DNA of 64,000 nucleotides. It comes from Acidimicrobiia bacterium (GTDB lineage: Bacteria; Actinomycetota; Acidimicrobiia; Acidimicrobiales; CAIXPF01). The stretch is taken from contig CANJRG010000006.1 of the NCBI GenBank assembly GCA_947476745.1, forward strand, positions 112,001 through 176,000, written 5' to 3'. The notes under the pieces were generated by a model that worked only from the letters and a program-made list of their open reading frames with translations, did not search any database and was not told the DNA's origin. Made by a program: the position numbers and the translations under genes. How positions within the stretch are numbered: the first letter of the stretch is position 1; every line of letters begins with the position of its first letter. Positions 18,947-27,373 of this stretch are shown in pieces.

Positions 18947-19870
18947 TCAGGTGATCTCGACGCCGAGATCGACGTCCGTGGGCCGGGTCGCAGTAGGCCG
19001 CTCGACGGGCCGGCGGGGGTGGTCGAGCCCGGCCCGAAGACCGCTGCGCGTCGTGAGCACCGCTTCTCGCTCGCCGAGGCCCACCGCGAGCGCGCTGTCG
19101 ACGAGCACACGCTCCGCCTCGCTGGCGTCGAGCAGACCGGCCCCGACGATCTGGCCCAGGCTGAACGCCGATCGGTTCAATATCCGATTCCGCACCCCTT
19201 GCGCAGCGCCGCGCACCGACCGCGCTTCACCGTCGACGGCGGCCCGCACCCAGCCCGAGACATCCCCGACCTCACCGGTCAGTGATGATGAGCGACTCGC
19301 CGTCGCTGGTTCGCGTGACGCAGTCGTGAGTTCCCGCAGCCATTCGGGGAGCGGCGGTACGTCGTCGGCGTGCACCTCCCATCGATAAGCCCGTCCGCTG
19401 ACGTGAACACTCGGGGGAGCGATGACGTAGCCGCCGTCGCCACGGACATCGATGCCGGTGCCGAGACGCCCCGCCGAGTTCGGCACCCGCTCGCCGGGGT
19501 GCGCGAACAGCAAGTGCCAACCGCCCGACCCCGTGCGCACCCGAGGTACATCGCGCAGATCGCCGTAGCGGTCCATGAGCCCCCGGATGGTCCGGCCGCC
19601 ACCGTGGGCGGTATCGACGTCCACCACCACCAACCCGCTCTCCGCCCCGGTGCGGACACCGACATTCGCCTGTGGCCACCGCCGCCACCAACGCTCGACC
19701 GCCGACGCATCGGCCGATGCAGCATGCAGCCCTCGGGAGATACGAGGGTGCTTTCCTGGCGATGCACAGTCGGGCGCCTGACACGAGCAGCCACCGCCCA
19801 CGAGATGGTGGCACGGCAACACCAGCCAGCCTCGCGCTGCGTACCCGGCGGCGGCCTCGCCCCGTTGCAC
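18947..19870 (-). CDS. Bifunctional DNA primase/polymerase (PrimPol)
   Basis: A protein of 307 residues starting at GTG. It matches the archaeo-eukaryotic PrimPol family used by mobile elements: AAGYAARGWLVLPCHH at the start, GKHPRISRG, the catalytic VVDVDTAHGG acidic motif (about 88-97), then TGSGGWHLLFAHP and a GIDVRGDGGYVIAPPSVH segment. A Cys cluster (CSCQAPDC, about 28-35) is typical. It likely primes or copies the transferred strand. It lies 6 nt downstream of the SprT-like gene. Confidence 0.88.
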   Translation of the reverse strand: MQRGEAAAGYAARGWLVLPCHHLVGGGCSCQAPDCASPGKHPRISRGLHAASADASAVERWWRRWPQANVGVRTGAESGLVVVDVDTAHGGGRTIRGLMDRYGDLRDVPRVRTGSGGWHLLFAHPGERVPNSAGRLGTGIDVRGDGGYVIAPPSVHVSGRAYRWEVHADDVPPLPEWLRELTTASREPATASRSSSLTGEVGDVSGWVRAAVDGEARSVRGAAQGVRNRILNRSAFSLGQIVGAGLLDASEAERVLVDSALAVGLGEREAVLTTRSGLRAGLDHPRRPVERPTATRPTDVDLGVEIT

Positions 19871-19876
19871 CGCGCC

Positions 19877-21211
19877 CTACCAGGACAGCTCTGGAACCAG
19901 GTTCAGCTCGGGTCGATCAGGTGGGACTGCCTCAGGCAGGGTCCGCAGGTCGATCAACGGCGCTCCGGCCCGTTGCTTGACCTCGGCGTACCCGTACTCG
20001 AGCGCCGAGGCAGCTCGGGAGTGGACGTCGAAGCGGTTCGTGCCCGCAATGGGGAAGTCGACGATGAAGCTCCCAGTATCGGGGTCGGTGCCGATCACGG
20101 TCCCGAGCACGCCAGGCGGGGGCAGCTCGACGCCGTCCAGATCGACCAGAGGCACAAGGTGCTCTCCGACGATTACGAGCTCGCCCACCAAGAGCTGGCG
20201 GCCGTCGATCTCGACAGCCGCACCTGTGAGGGCGCCCTCGAGTTGCAGCAGCGCTCTCGCTGCGCTGTTCGCAACGGCCAACTCGGCCGTGGTGCCGACC
20301 TCAATCCCTCGCGCCTCGCCCGACCGATGCGCCTCGCGCCACGCGCCGACCTCAGCGAGGATGAACGCGCCCTCGACCGTCGATGCCATCGCGGTGAGGG
20401 TGCGAATCGCATCCTCGGTCGCCGAAGGTGAACGCTGCTCGGCCGCAGGAGTTGCGTGCCGCACCGGTTCAACCACCTCGGAGGGATTGGGCCGCTCGGT
20501 GCCACGCTCGGTGGCGAACTCCTGGCCGCACAGCCCGCACAACACCGGCCCCTGAGCCAACACCGACGGCGCCATACGCATCCGCCGCCCGCACCCGCAC
20601 ATCGCCGGCCCTGTCCCAGAGCCTCGCTCGGCGTCGGTCCCCCCGGCGCCGGCGTCCGACTCGCCGCCGATCTCCGCCGTCTCCTCGGCCCCCCCGAGCC
20701 GGACGTTCCCTCCGATGCGGCGAGCGATCCGCATCGCGTCACCGATGGCAGTGATCTCGCTCCCGTAGGTCGCCAGGGCGTCGGGTCCGAGTTCGGTGCG
20801 TGCCCACCCGTAGGGCGTCATCTGGGCGACGACGAGCCCAAGCTCCTCGGCCGTCGCCTTGAACTGCGCATTGTGGTAGCGCCCGCCACGGGAAGTGTCC
20901 TTGACGCCGCGAACGGCGTTCAGGCCATGCGCCGCCTCGTGGAGCAGGACCTCGAACACCTGGGCAGGAGGGAGGTGCAGGGCCTCGCCGGCCAGCAGGA
21001 CCTCGCCACGAATTTCGCCGTCGGCCGTCCATCGCCCATCCCACCAGTGCCCGAGCTTGACGAGGCGTCCCCGCTCGACACCTGTGCCGAGGATGAGAAC
21101 GACGTCAGGGACAGCGGTGTGCCGCACCTGGATCGAGCGCCAGGCGTGCTCGGAGGCGGCGATCAGGTGGCTTGCGGCGGGCGGACGGTTCAAGGCCTCG
21201 ATGTCTGTCAT
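19877..21211 (-). CDS. SprT-like metallopeptidase with zinc ribbon
   Basis: A protein of 444 residues from ATG at 21211 (MTDIEALNRPP). The zinc-protease motif HEAAHGLNAVRG (about residue 104) is followed by a third ligand region SRGGRYHNAQFK. A CGCGRRMRMAPS with CGLCGQEF forms a zinc ribbon at about 210-245, as in SprT/Spartan relatives. Such proteases can degrade proteins crosslinked to DNA. Promoter element B ends exactly 6 nt upstream of the ATG, suggesting a leaderless transcript and settling the start; the frame continues upstream but through the promoter. Confidence 0.85.
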   Translation of the reverse strand: MTDIEALNRPPAASHLIAASEHAWRSIQVRHTAVPDVVLILGTGVERGRLVKLGHWWDGRWTADGEIRGEVLLAGEALHLPPAQVFEVLLHEAAHGLNAVRGVKDTSRGGRYHNAQFKATAEELGLVVAQMTPYGWARTELGPDALATYGSEITAIGDAMRIARRIGGNVRLGGAEETAEIGGESDAGAGGTDAERGSGTGPAMCGCGRRMRMAPSVLAQGPVLCGLCGQEFATERGTERPNPSEVVEPVRHATPAAEQRSPSATEDAIRTLTAMASTVEGAFILAEVGAWREAHRSGEARGIEVGTTAELAVANSAARALLQLEGALTGAAVEIDGRQLLVGELVIVGEHLVPLVDLDGVELPPPGVLGTVIGTDPDTGSFIVDFPIAGTNRFDVHSRAASALEYGYAEVKQRAGAPLIDLRTLPEAVPPDRPELNLVPELSW

Positions 21212-21217
21212 GTGCGC

Positions 21218-21248
21218 GATAAGCGCGTCATCTGCGGCTAGACGCGAC
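21218..21248 (-). promoter_or_regulatory. Transfer-regulon promoter element B (SprT-PrimPol)
   Basis: On the minus strand: GTCGCGT (21248-21242), 14 nt, CGCGCTTATC (21227-21218), then 6 nt to the ATG at 21211. It is the only copy with a 14-nt rather than a 13-nt spacer. The distance to the ATG fits a -10 element for a leaderless mRNA. Confidence 0.7.
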
Positions 21249-21402
21249 GAGGACCTCGGAGAAGGGTGAGGGCGCCAACGTCGGGTCACCGCATGGTCCA
21301 CCCCGGTGCCAGTACCTTGTAACTCGTGGTGGTTCCGCAAAGGGCTCGCAGGTGCGGTAGGGCAGCCAACGCAGGTGCTGCTGCGGAAGGCGCTTCGTCG
21401 TT

Positions 21403-21434
21403 GGGCGCCGTGCCTCCAATGTGGGGCGCCGTGC
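21403..21434 (+). repeat. 12-bp direct repeat before the SNF2 helicase gene
   Basis: GGGCGCCGTGCC occurs at 21403-21414 and again at 21423-21434, 20 bp apart start to start, with the second copy ending one base before the GTG at 21436. Two helical turns of spacing suggest an operator. The rest of the 224-nt divergent space (21212-21435) holds promoter B and no other clear feature. Confidence 0.45.
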
Positions 21435-21435
21435 C

Positions 21436-24400
21436 GTGAAGATCATCGACAACATCAACGAACGCCTGGGCGATGACCTCAAGGCGGAGCTGCTACCCGG
21501 GTCGAAGCTTCGCGTGGCCGCTTCGACGTTCTCTCTGTACGCGTTCGAGGCGCTGAGGGCCGAGCTCGAGCAGCTCGACGAGCTGGCGTTCATCTTCACC
21601 TCGCCGACGTTCGTCGCTGCCGGCCTCGATCGCATCCCGAGACAGGGTCGGCAGTTCTTCATCCCCCACGGCGCCAACGGTGAGTCGACGCTCTACGGCT
21701 CGCCGTACGAGATCCGACTCCGCAACCGCCTCACTCAGCGGGCCATCGCTCGGGAGTGTGCCGAGTGGGTGAAGGCGAAGGTGCGGTTTCGCTCCAACAC
21801 GACCGGCGCGCCGATGCAGCAGTTCGCCACTGTCGACGACCGAGCCGCCTACCTGCCGCTCCAGGGGTTCACGAGCGCCGACTTGGGCTACGAGCGGGGT
21901 CACGCCGTCTCCAATGTCGTCACGAAGCTCGACGAGGCGCCGATGGCGGCGCAGTACCTCGCCTTGTTCGACCAGATCTGGCACAACACCGAACAGCTCC
22001 AGGACGTCACCGTCGCCGTCCACGACCACATCGCCTCGGTGTACGCGGAGAACTCGCCAGCCCGGATCTACTTTCTGATCCTCTACAACCTGTTCGCTGA
22101 CTTCCTGGAGGACATCAACGAGGATGTTCTTCCCAACGATCGAACCGGCTATCAGGAAACGGCGATCTGGAAGGCGCTCTACAACTTTCAGCGTGATGCG
22201 GCCACGGGCGTGATCAACAAGCTGGAGACGTTCAACGGTTGCATCCTGGCCGACAGCGTCGGGCTCGGGAAGACGTTCACGGCGCTGGCGGTCATCAAGT
22301 ACTACGAGCTGCGCAACAAGTCAGTGCTCGTGCTGTGCCCGAAGAAGCTCGCGGAGAACTGGACCAACTACAACGCCAACCTGACGACCAATCTGTTCGC
22401 GTCGGACCGGTTCAACTACGACGTCCTCGCCCACACGGATCTGCTCCGGACGAAGGGCGAGTCGCTTGGCATCCCCCTGGACCGTGTGAACTGGGGCAAC
22501 TACGACCTCGTCGTCATCGACGAGTCGCACAACTTCCGCAACGCCGACTTCTCGACCGAGAAGGAGTCCCGCTACCAGCGCCTCATGCGACAGGTCATCC
22601 AGCAGGGCGTCAAGACCAAGGTCCTGATGCTGTCGGCCACCCCGGTCAACAACCACTTCACCGACCTACGCAATCAGCTGGCGCTCGCCTACGAAGGTGA
22701 TTCGGAGCAGCTAGCGGCCAAACTCGGCATGGCAACGAGCGTTGAGGAGGTGTTCCGGCAGGCCCAGCGTGTGTTCAACGAGTGGTCCAAGCTTCCCCCG
22801 GAGGAGCGAACCACCGAGACGATCCTCGCCCGGCTCGACTTCGACTTCTTCGAGCTCCTCGACGCCGTCACGATCGCTCGGTCCCGCAAGCACATCCAGG
22901 CGTTCTACGACACCACCGAGATCGGAGCGTTCCCAGAGCGCCGTCCACCCGTCTCGCTTCGGCCGCCGCTCACCGACCTGCCCGACGTCCCGTCGTTCAA
23001 CGATTTGTTCGACCTTCTGTCCTCCCTGACGCTCGCCGTGTACGCGCCGCTGGCGTACGTGTTCCCCAGCAGGCTGGAGAAGTACGAGCAGCGCTACGGC
23101 AACGTTGCCGCCGGCCAGAACACCCGGGGCGGGGACGTCTCCAACCTCGGCCAGGCGAGCCGCGAGCGCGGCATCCAGAAGCTCATGACCGTCAACCTCC
23201 TGAAGCGGCTCGAAAGCTCCGTCGAGGCGTTCCGCCTCACCCTGGGCCGCCTGCGTGCCACGGTCGACGACGCCATCCGATCGGTCGACAACCACGACGG
23301 GTCCTTCGGTGACCTGGCCGCTGCACTCGCTGACCTCGACCCCGATGACGACGACTTCGACCTGCGAACCAGTGGGACCGTCGGAACGAAGGTGCAGATC
23401 GACCTCGACGACATGGATATCGAGTCGTTCCGCCGCGACCTCGAGAATGACGCAACGGTCATCGCCGAGCTGCTCGCCGGCATCGCCCCGGTCACACCGG
23501 ACCACGACACCAAGCTGCAGGCCCTCGCGGCCCGCATCGGCGACAAGGTCGCCTCGCCCCTCAACGCGGGCAATCGCAAGGTACTGATCTTCTCGGCGTT
23601 CACCGACACCGCCGAGTACCTCTACCGCGAGCTCAGCCCCCACCTTCGGGGCCTCGGCCTCGACGCCGCAATCGTCACCGGACAGGGCAGCCCGAGAACC
23701 ACACTGGGCAAGGGCTTTGGCTTCCAACAGGTGCTCACGCTGTTCTCGCCCCGGTCGAAGTCTCGCCACCTCGTGATGCCCGACGAAACCCGTGAGCTTG
23801 ACGTGCTCATCGGAACCGACTGCATCAGCGAGGGCCAGAACCTCCAGGACTGCGACTTCCTCGTCAACTACGACATCCACTGGAACCCGGTCCGCATCAT
23901 CCAGCGGTTCGGCCGTATCGACCGGATCGGCTCGACCAATGCCACGATCCAGCTCGTCAACTTCTGGCCCGACATCTCCCTCGACGAGTACATCAACCTC
24001 AAGGAGCGGGTCGAGAACCGCATGGTGATCGCCGACCTGGCCGCCACCGCCGACGACAACGTGCTCACCCAGCAGTCCAGCGACGCAGCCTTCCGCCGGG
24101 AGCAGCTCCGCAAGCTGCAGGACGAGGTCATCGAGCTTGAGGACGTCCGCACCGGTGTGTCCATCACCGATCTCGGCCTCAACGACTTCCGCATGGACCT
24201 CCTCGGCTACGTCAAGGAGTACGGCGATCTTGCTGCGGCCCCCAAGGGTCTCCACGCCGTCGTGCCCGCGATGCCCGACAAGGGACTGCGTCCCGGCGTG
24301 CTCTTCGCACTTCGCAACGTCGAAGCCGACGAGCGCATCCATCGAGGGAACCGTCTGCACCCCCACTACCTCGTGTACCTCGACGAGGGCGGCAACGTGA

Positions 24401-24711
24401 TCGCGGATCACACTGAGGTGAAGTACCTCCTCGACCTCATCCGGGCCGGCTGTCGCAACCACGACGAACCCGTTGCCGAGGTCTGCCGGCTCTTCAACGA
24501 GGCCACCAACGATGGCGCTGACATGGCGAAGTACTCCGCCCTGCTCGGCGCGGCCGTCCGCTCGATGATCGATGCCACCGACGATCAGGACCTCGACAGC
24601 CTCTTTACGCCCGGAGCGACCACCGCTCTCACCCAGACCATCGGCGGACTCGACGAGTTCGAGCTCATCGCATTCCTCGCCATCGTCACGCCACCAGAGT
24701 CGAGCCCGTGA
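21436..24711 (+). CDS. SNF2-type helicase of a restriction locus
   Basis: A protein of 1091 residues. The start is set at GTG 21436 because the family begins KIIDN; an in-frame GTG at 21421 adds 5 residues. A PLD-like N-terminal region (to about 230) is followed by SF2 motifs: LADSVGLGKTFTALAVI (I), VVIDESHNFRN (DEAH-like), MLSATPVNN (III), and in the C-terminal half TDCISEGQNLQDCDFLVNYDIHWNPVRIIQRFGRIDRIGS (V-VI). It should be a DNA translocase. It overlaps the next gene by GTGA and begins a four-gene unit of about 9 kb. Confidence 0.9.
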   Translation: MKIIDNINERLGDDLKAELLPGSKLRVAASTFSLYAFEALRAELEQLDELAFIFTSPTFVAAGLDRIPRQGRQFFIPHGANGESTLYGSPYEIRLRNRLTQRAIARECAEWVKAKVRFRSNTTGAPMQQFATVDDRAAYLPLQGFTSADLGYERGHAVSNVVTKLDEAPMAAQYLALFDQIWHNTEQLQDVTVAVHDHIASVYAENSPARIYFLILYNLFADFLEDINEDVLPNDRTGYQETAIWKALYNFQRDAATGVINKLETFNGCILADSVGLGKTFTALAVIKYYELRNKSVLVLCPKKLAENWTNYNANLTTNLFASDRFNYDVLAHTDLLRTKGESLGIPLDRVNWGNYDLVVIDESHNFRNADFSTEKESRYQRLMRQVIQQGVKTKVLMLSATPVNNHFTDLRNQLALAYEGDSEQLAAKLGMATSVEEVFRQAQRVFNEWSKLPPEERTTETILARLDFDFFELLDAVTIARSRKHIQAFYDTTEIGAFPERRPPVSLRPPLTDLPDVPSFNDLFDLLSSLTLAVYAPLAYVFPSRLEKYEQRYGNVAAGQNTRGGDVSNLGQASRERGIQKLMTVNLLKRLESSVEAFRLTLGRLRATVDDAIRSVDNHDGSFGDLAAALADLDPDDDDFDLRTSGTVGTKVQIDLDDMDIESFRRDLENDATVIAELLAGIAPVTPDHDTKLQALAARIGDKVASPLNAGNRKVLIFSAFTDTAEYLYRELSPHLRGLGLDAAIVTGQGSPRTTLGKGFGFQQVLTLFSPRSKSRHLVMPDETRELDVLIGTDCISEGQNLQDCDFLVNYDIHWNPVRIIQRFGRIDRIGSTNATIQLVNFWPDISLDEYINLKERVENRMVIADLAATADDNVLTQQSSDAAFRREQLRKLQDEVIELEDVRTGVSITDLGLNDFRMDLLGYVKEYGDLAAAPKGLHAVVPAMPDKGLRPGVLFALRNVEADERIHRGNRLHPHYLVYLDEGGNVIADHTEVKYLLDLIRAGCRNHDEPVAEVCRLFNEATNDGADMAKYSALLGAAVRSMIDATDDQDLDSLFTPGATTALTQTIGGLDEFELIAFLAIVTPPESSP

Positions 24712-25418
24712 CGGTCAGCCTGCTCTACCGATGGCCACCTGCCGCCCGTTTCGGCCGCCTTGTTCCGAAGAAGAAGCTCTACGAGCACGCCAAGGTTTCC
24801 ACCGCCGGCCGCGACCGCTTCGTCATCGAGATCCAGCGAATCACCTGGGCCTACAAGCTCGCCGACACCACCATCCACCTCCGGGGCAGCGCGGCGGTAC
24901 CCGAGATCCAGGTGTTCGAGATCGACGCAAAGGGCGACGATGTCACCGACGCGGCCCTGGCCGCGATCGACAAAGCCGTGCAGAGCCCGATCATCTTCGA
25001 ACTGCGTCGTACCATCGACGACGCAGCACAGACCAGCATGGTCGCGGCCTACAAGCGGCTCGGCGGGAAGACCCCGCACCTCGCTGATTACGTCCGGACC
25101 GAGTGGCAGCCCCCCAGCACTGACCGCGTTCCGCTCCCACAGGCGCTCGATCTCCCCGGGCTGTATGCAGCGCTTCTCGCTCCGCTCCTGCCCGTCGCCC
25201 CACGGTCGGGCGAGCCGCTGGCAGAGACGACCGAACGGGTCGAGCGCAAGGCGAAGCTCGAACGGGAGATCGCTTCGCTCGAACGACACCTCCGCAATGA
25301 ACCGCAGCTCAACCGCAAGGTCGAGTTACGCCGACAGATCCAGGCCTGCAAGTACGAGCTCACCAGTGTGCTCGACCCGGGCCGACCGACGACCAAGGAC
25401 GCCCAGTGGACAAGCTGA
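24708..25418 (+). CDS. DUF4391 domain protein
   Basis: A protein of 236 residues, starting with a GTG that overlaps the helicase stop (GTGA). The start LLYRWPPAARFGRLVPKKKLYEHA and the later ITWAYKLADTTIHL and IFELRR segments match DUF4391. This family commonly sits between an SNF2-type helicase and type III-like Mod and Res genes. A C-terminal helix of charged residues (about 180-220) could be a coiled coil. Its biochemical role is not established. It overlaps the Mod gene by 13 nt. Confidence 0.82.
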   Translation: MTVSLLYRWPPAARFGRLVPKKKLYEHAKVSTAGRDRFVIEIQRITWAYKLADTTIHLRGSAAVPEIQVFEIDAKGDDVTDAALAAIDKAVQSPIIFELRRTIDDAAQTSMVAAYKRLGGKTPHLADYVRTEWQPPSTDRVPLPQALDLPGLYAALLAPLLPVAPRSGEPLAETTERVERKAKLEREIASLERHLRNEPQLNRKVELRRQIQACKYELTSVLDPGRPTTKDAQWTS

Positions 25419-27370
25419 AGATGCACTCGCCCGACCTGACGCGGCAGAACATCGACAAGCTTGCTGACCTGTTCCCCACGGCGGTCACCGAGCGCCTCGA
25501 TGACGAAGGCAATCCCGTCCGAGCCATCGACTTCGACCTGCTGCGCCAGGAGCTAGCGGACCACGTGGTCGAGGGACCGCAGGAGCGCTACCAGCTCGAC
25601 TGGCCCGGCAAGCGCGCTGCCCTCTTCGCCGCCAATGCTCCCATCGCCAAGACGCTGCGTCCGGTGCGCGGGGAGTCGGTCGACTTCGATACGACCAAGA
25701 ACTTGTTCATCGAGGGTGACAATCTCGACGCCCTCAAGCTGCTTCAGGAGTCGTACCTCGGCAAGGTCAACCTCATCTACATCGACCCGCCGTACAACAC
25801 GGGGAACGACTTTGTGTACGACGACGTCTTTGCCGAGTCGAGCGCCGACTACCTCGCCCGTTCAGGCCAGAAGGCGGAGACGGGCGAACGCCTCGTTGCC
25901 AACACCGAGGCCAACGGACGCTTCCACTCCGACTGGCTGAGCATGCTGTACCCCCGGCTGAAGCTGGCGCGTGGCCTGCTGGCCGACGACGGGGTCATCA
26001 TTACCGCGATCGGTGACCATGAGCATGCGAACCTCCGCCTGCTCCTCGATCAGGTCTTCGGAGCCCAGAACTTCATCTCAGACGTCGTGTGGCAGGGCGG
26101 ACGCAAGAACGACTCTCGCTACGTCTCCAACGGCGCCGACTACATGCTGATCTACGCGAAGAACGAGGTGCGGCTCAGCGAGCTCGGTGTGCGGTGGCGC
26201 GAGCCCAAGGTCGGTCTCGACGCGGCGCTTGCGAAAGCCGCCTCCATTTGGTCGAGCCGGCAGAACGATGACGAGGCCTCCGTCCAGTGGAAAGCATGGC
26301 TGAAGGGCAAGAAGGCGGCTGGCGAGATCACTGATTCGGTGGCGCGATACGACCAGCTTCAGCCTGGGACCGGCCGGCCGATGAACACCTACGGCAACAT
26401 CACGTGGCCCGGTGGAGGCGGTCCCGCGTACGATGTTCTCCATCCGGTGACGCGCAAACCGGTAACAGTTCCGAAGCGCGGCTGGGTCTTCCAGAAGGAC
26501 GAGATGGATCGCCGGATCGCGGCGGGTCAGATCTGGTTCGGCCCGGACGAGACTGCGATTCCTCGCGGGATTTCCTTCCTTGACGAGACAAGCGAGCAGG
26601 TCGCGATTTCGGTGTTCGAACAGGACCGCAAGGCCGCGAGCACCGACATGCGCAATCTCATGGGTGAAATCGTCTTCGACAACCCTAAGGACCGGCAGGT
26701 CCTTGCGCGTTGGTTCCGTCTCGTCACCGGTGGGGCGAAGGACGCCGTCGTCCTCGACTTCTTCGCGGGCTCTGGTTCGACAGGCCACGCCATCATGGAC
26801 CTCAATGCGGTAGATGGCGGGCATCGCAGATACATCCTCGTTCAGCTTGACGAGGCGGTTGATCATCCGGACTACAACAGCATCGCCGACATTGCCCGTG
26901 AACGCCTGCGCCGCGCCGGTGAGCAGGCGAAGCAGGCGGCTGGGCTATTGAGTGCCGACCTCGACGTTGGCTTCCGCTCACTCCACGTGGCTACGACCAA
27001 CATGGCCGACACGCTCGCGACTGCGGACGACTTGGTCCAGGCAGCACTATACGAGGCTGTCGACAGTCTGAAGCCAGACCGCACCGGAGAGGACCTGCTA
27101 TTTCAGGTGCTCCTGGATTGGGGCCTTGATTTGACTATGGCGATCTCGGTTGAGCAGATCGGTGGCCAGGGGCTGTTCGTCGTCGAAGATGGCGCATTGG
27201 TCGCTTGCTTCGAGGACGCAGTCAGCCCCGCGCTCGTTCGTGGTGTCGCCCAGCGTAAGCCGCTGCGTGCGGTGTTTCGCGATTCGGGGTTTGCATCAGA
27301 TGCCGACCGCATCAACGCCGAGCAGATCTTTGCCGAGGTGTCGCCGTCCACCGATGTCAAGGTGATCTGA
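25406..27370 (+). CDS. Type III-like DNA adenine methyltransferase (Mod)
   Basis: A protein of 654 residues. The catalytic motif IDPPYNTGNDFVYDD (about 128-142) comes before the AdoMet motif VVLDFFAGSGSTGHA (about 448-462), the order of beta-class N6-adenine methyltransferases. The DDGVIITAIGDHE segment is also typical. It probably sets target specificity and methylates host DNA so that the Res partner spares it. It is followed by Res after 3 nt. Confidence 0.93.
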   Translation: MDKLKMHSPDLTRQNIDKLADLFPTAVTERLDDEGNPVRAIDFDLLRQELADHVVEGPQERYQLDWPGKRAALFAANAPIAKTLRPVRGESVDFDTTKNLFIEGDNLDALKLLQESYLGKVNLIYIDPPYNTGNDFVYDDVFAESSADYLARSGQKAETGERLVANTEANGRFHSDWLSMLYPRLKLARGLLADDGVIITAIGDHEHANLRLLLDQVFGAQNFISDVVWQGGRKNDSRYVSNGADYMLIYAKNEVRLSELGVRWREPKVGLDAALAKAASIWSSRQNDDEASVQWKAWLKGKKAAGEITDSVARYDQLQPGTGRPMNTYGNITWPGGGGPAYDVLHPVTRKPVTVPKRGWVFQKDEMDRRIAAGQIWFGPDETAIPRGISFLDETSEQVAISVFEQDRKAASTDMRNLMGEIVFDNPKDRQVLARWFRLVTGGAKDAVVLDFFAGSGSTGHAIMDLNAVDGGHRRYILVQLDEAVDHPDYNSIADIARERLRRAGEQAKQAAGLLSADLDVGFRSLHVATTNMADTLATADDLVQAALYEAVDSLKPDRTGEDLLFQVLLDWGLDLTMAISVEQIGGQGLFVVEDGALVACFEDAVSPALVRGVAQRKPLRAVFRDSGFASDADRINAEQIFAEVSPSTDVKVI

Positions 27371-27373
27371 CCC

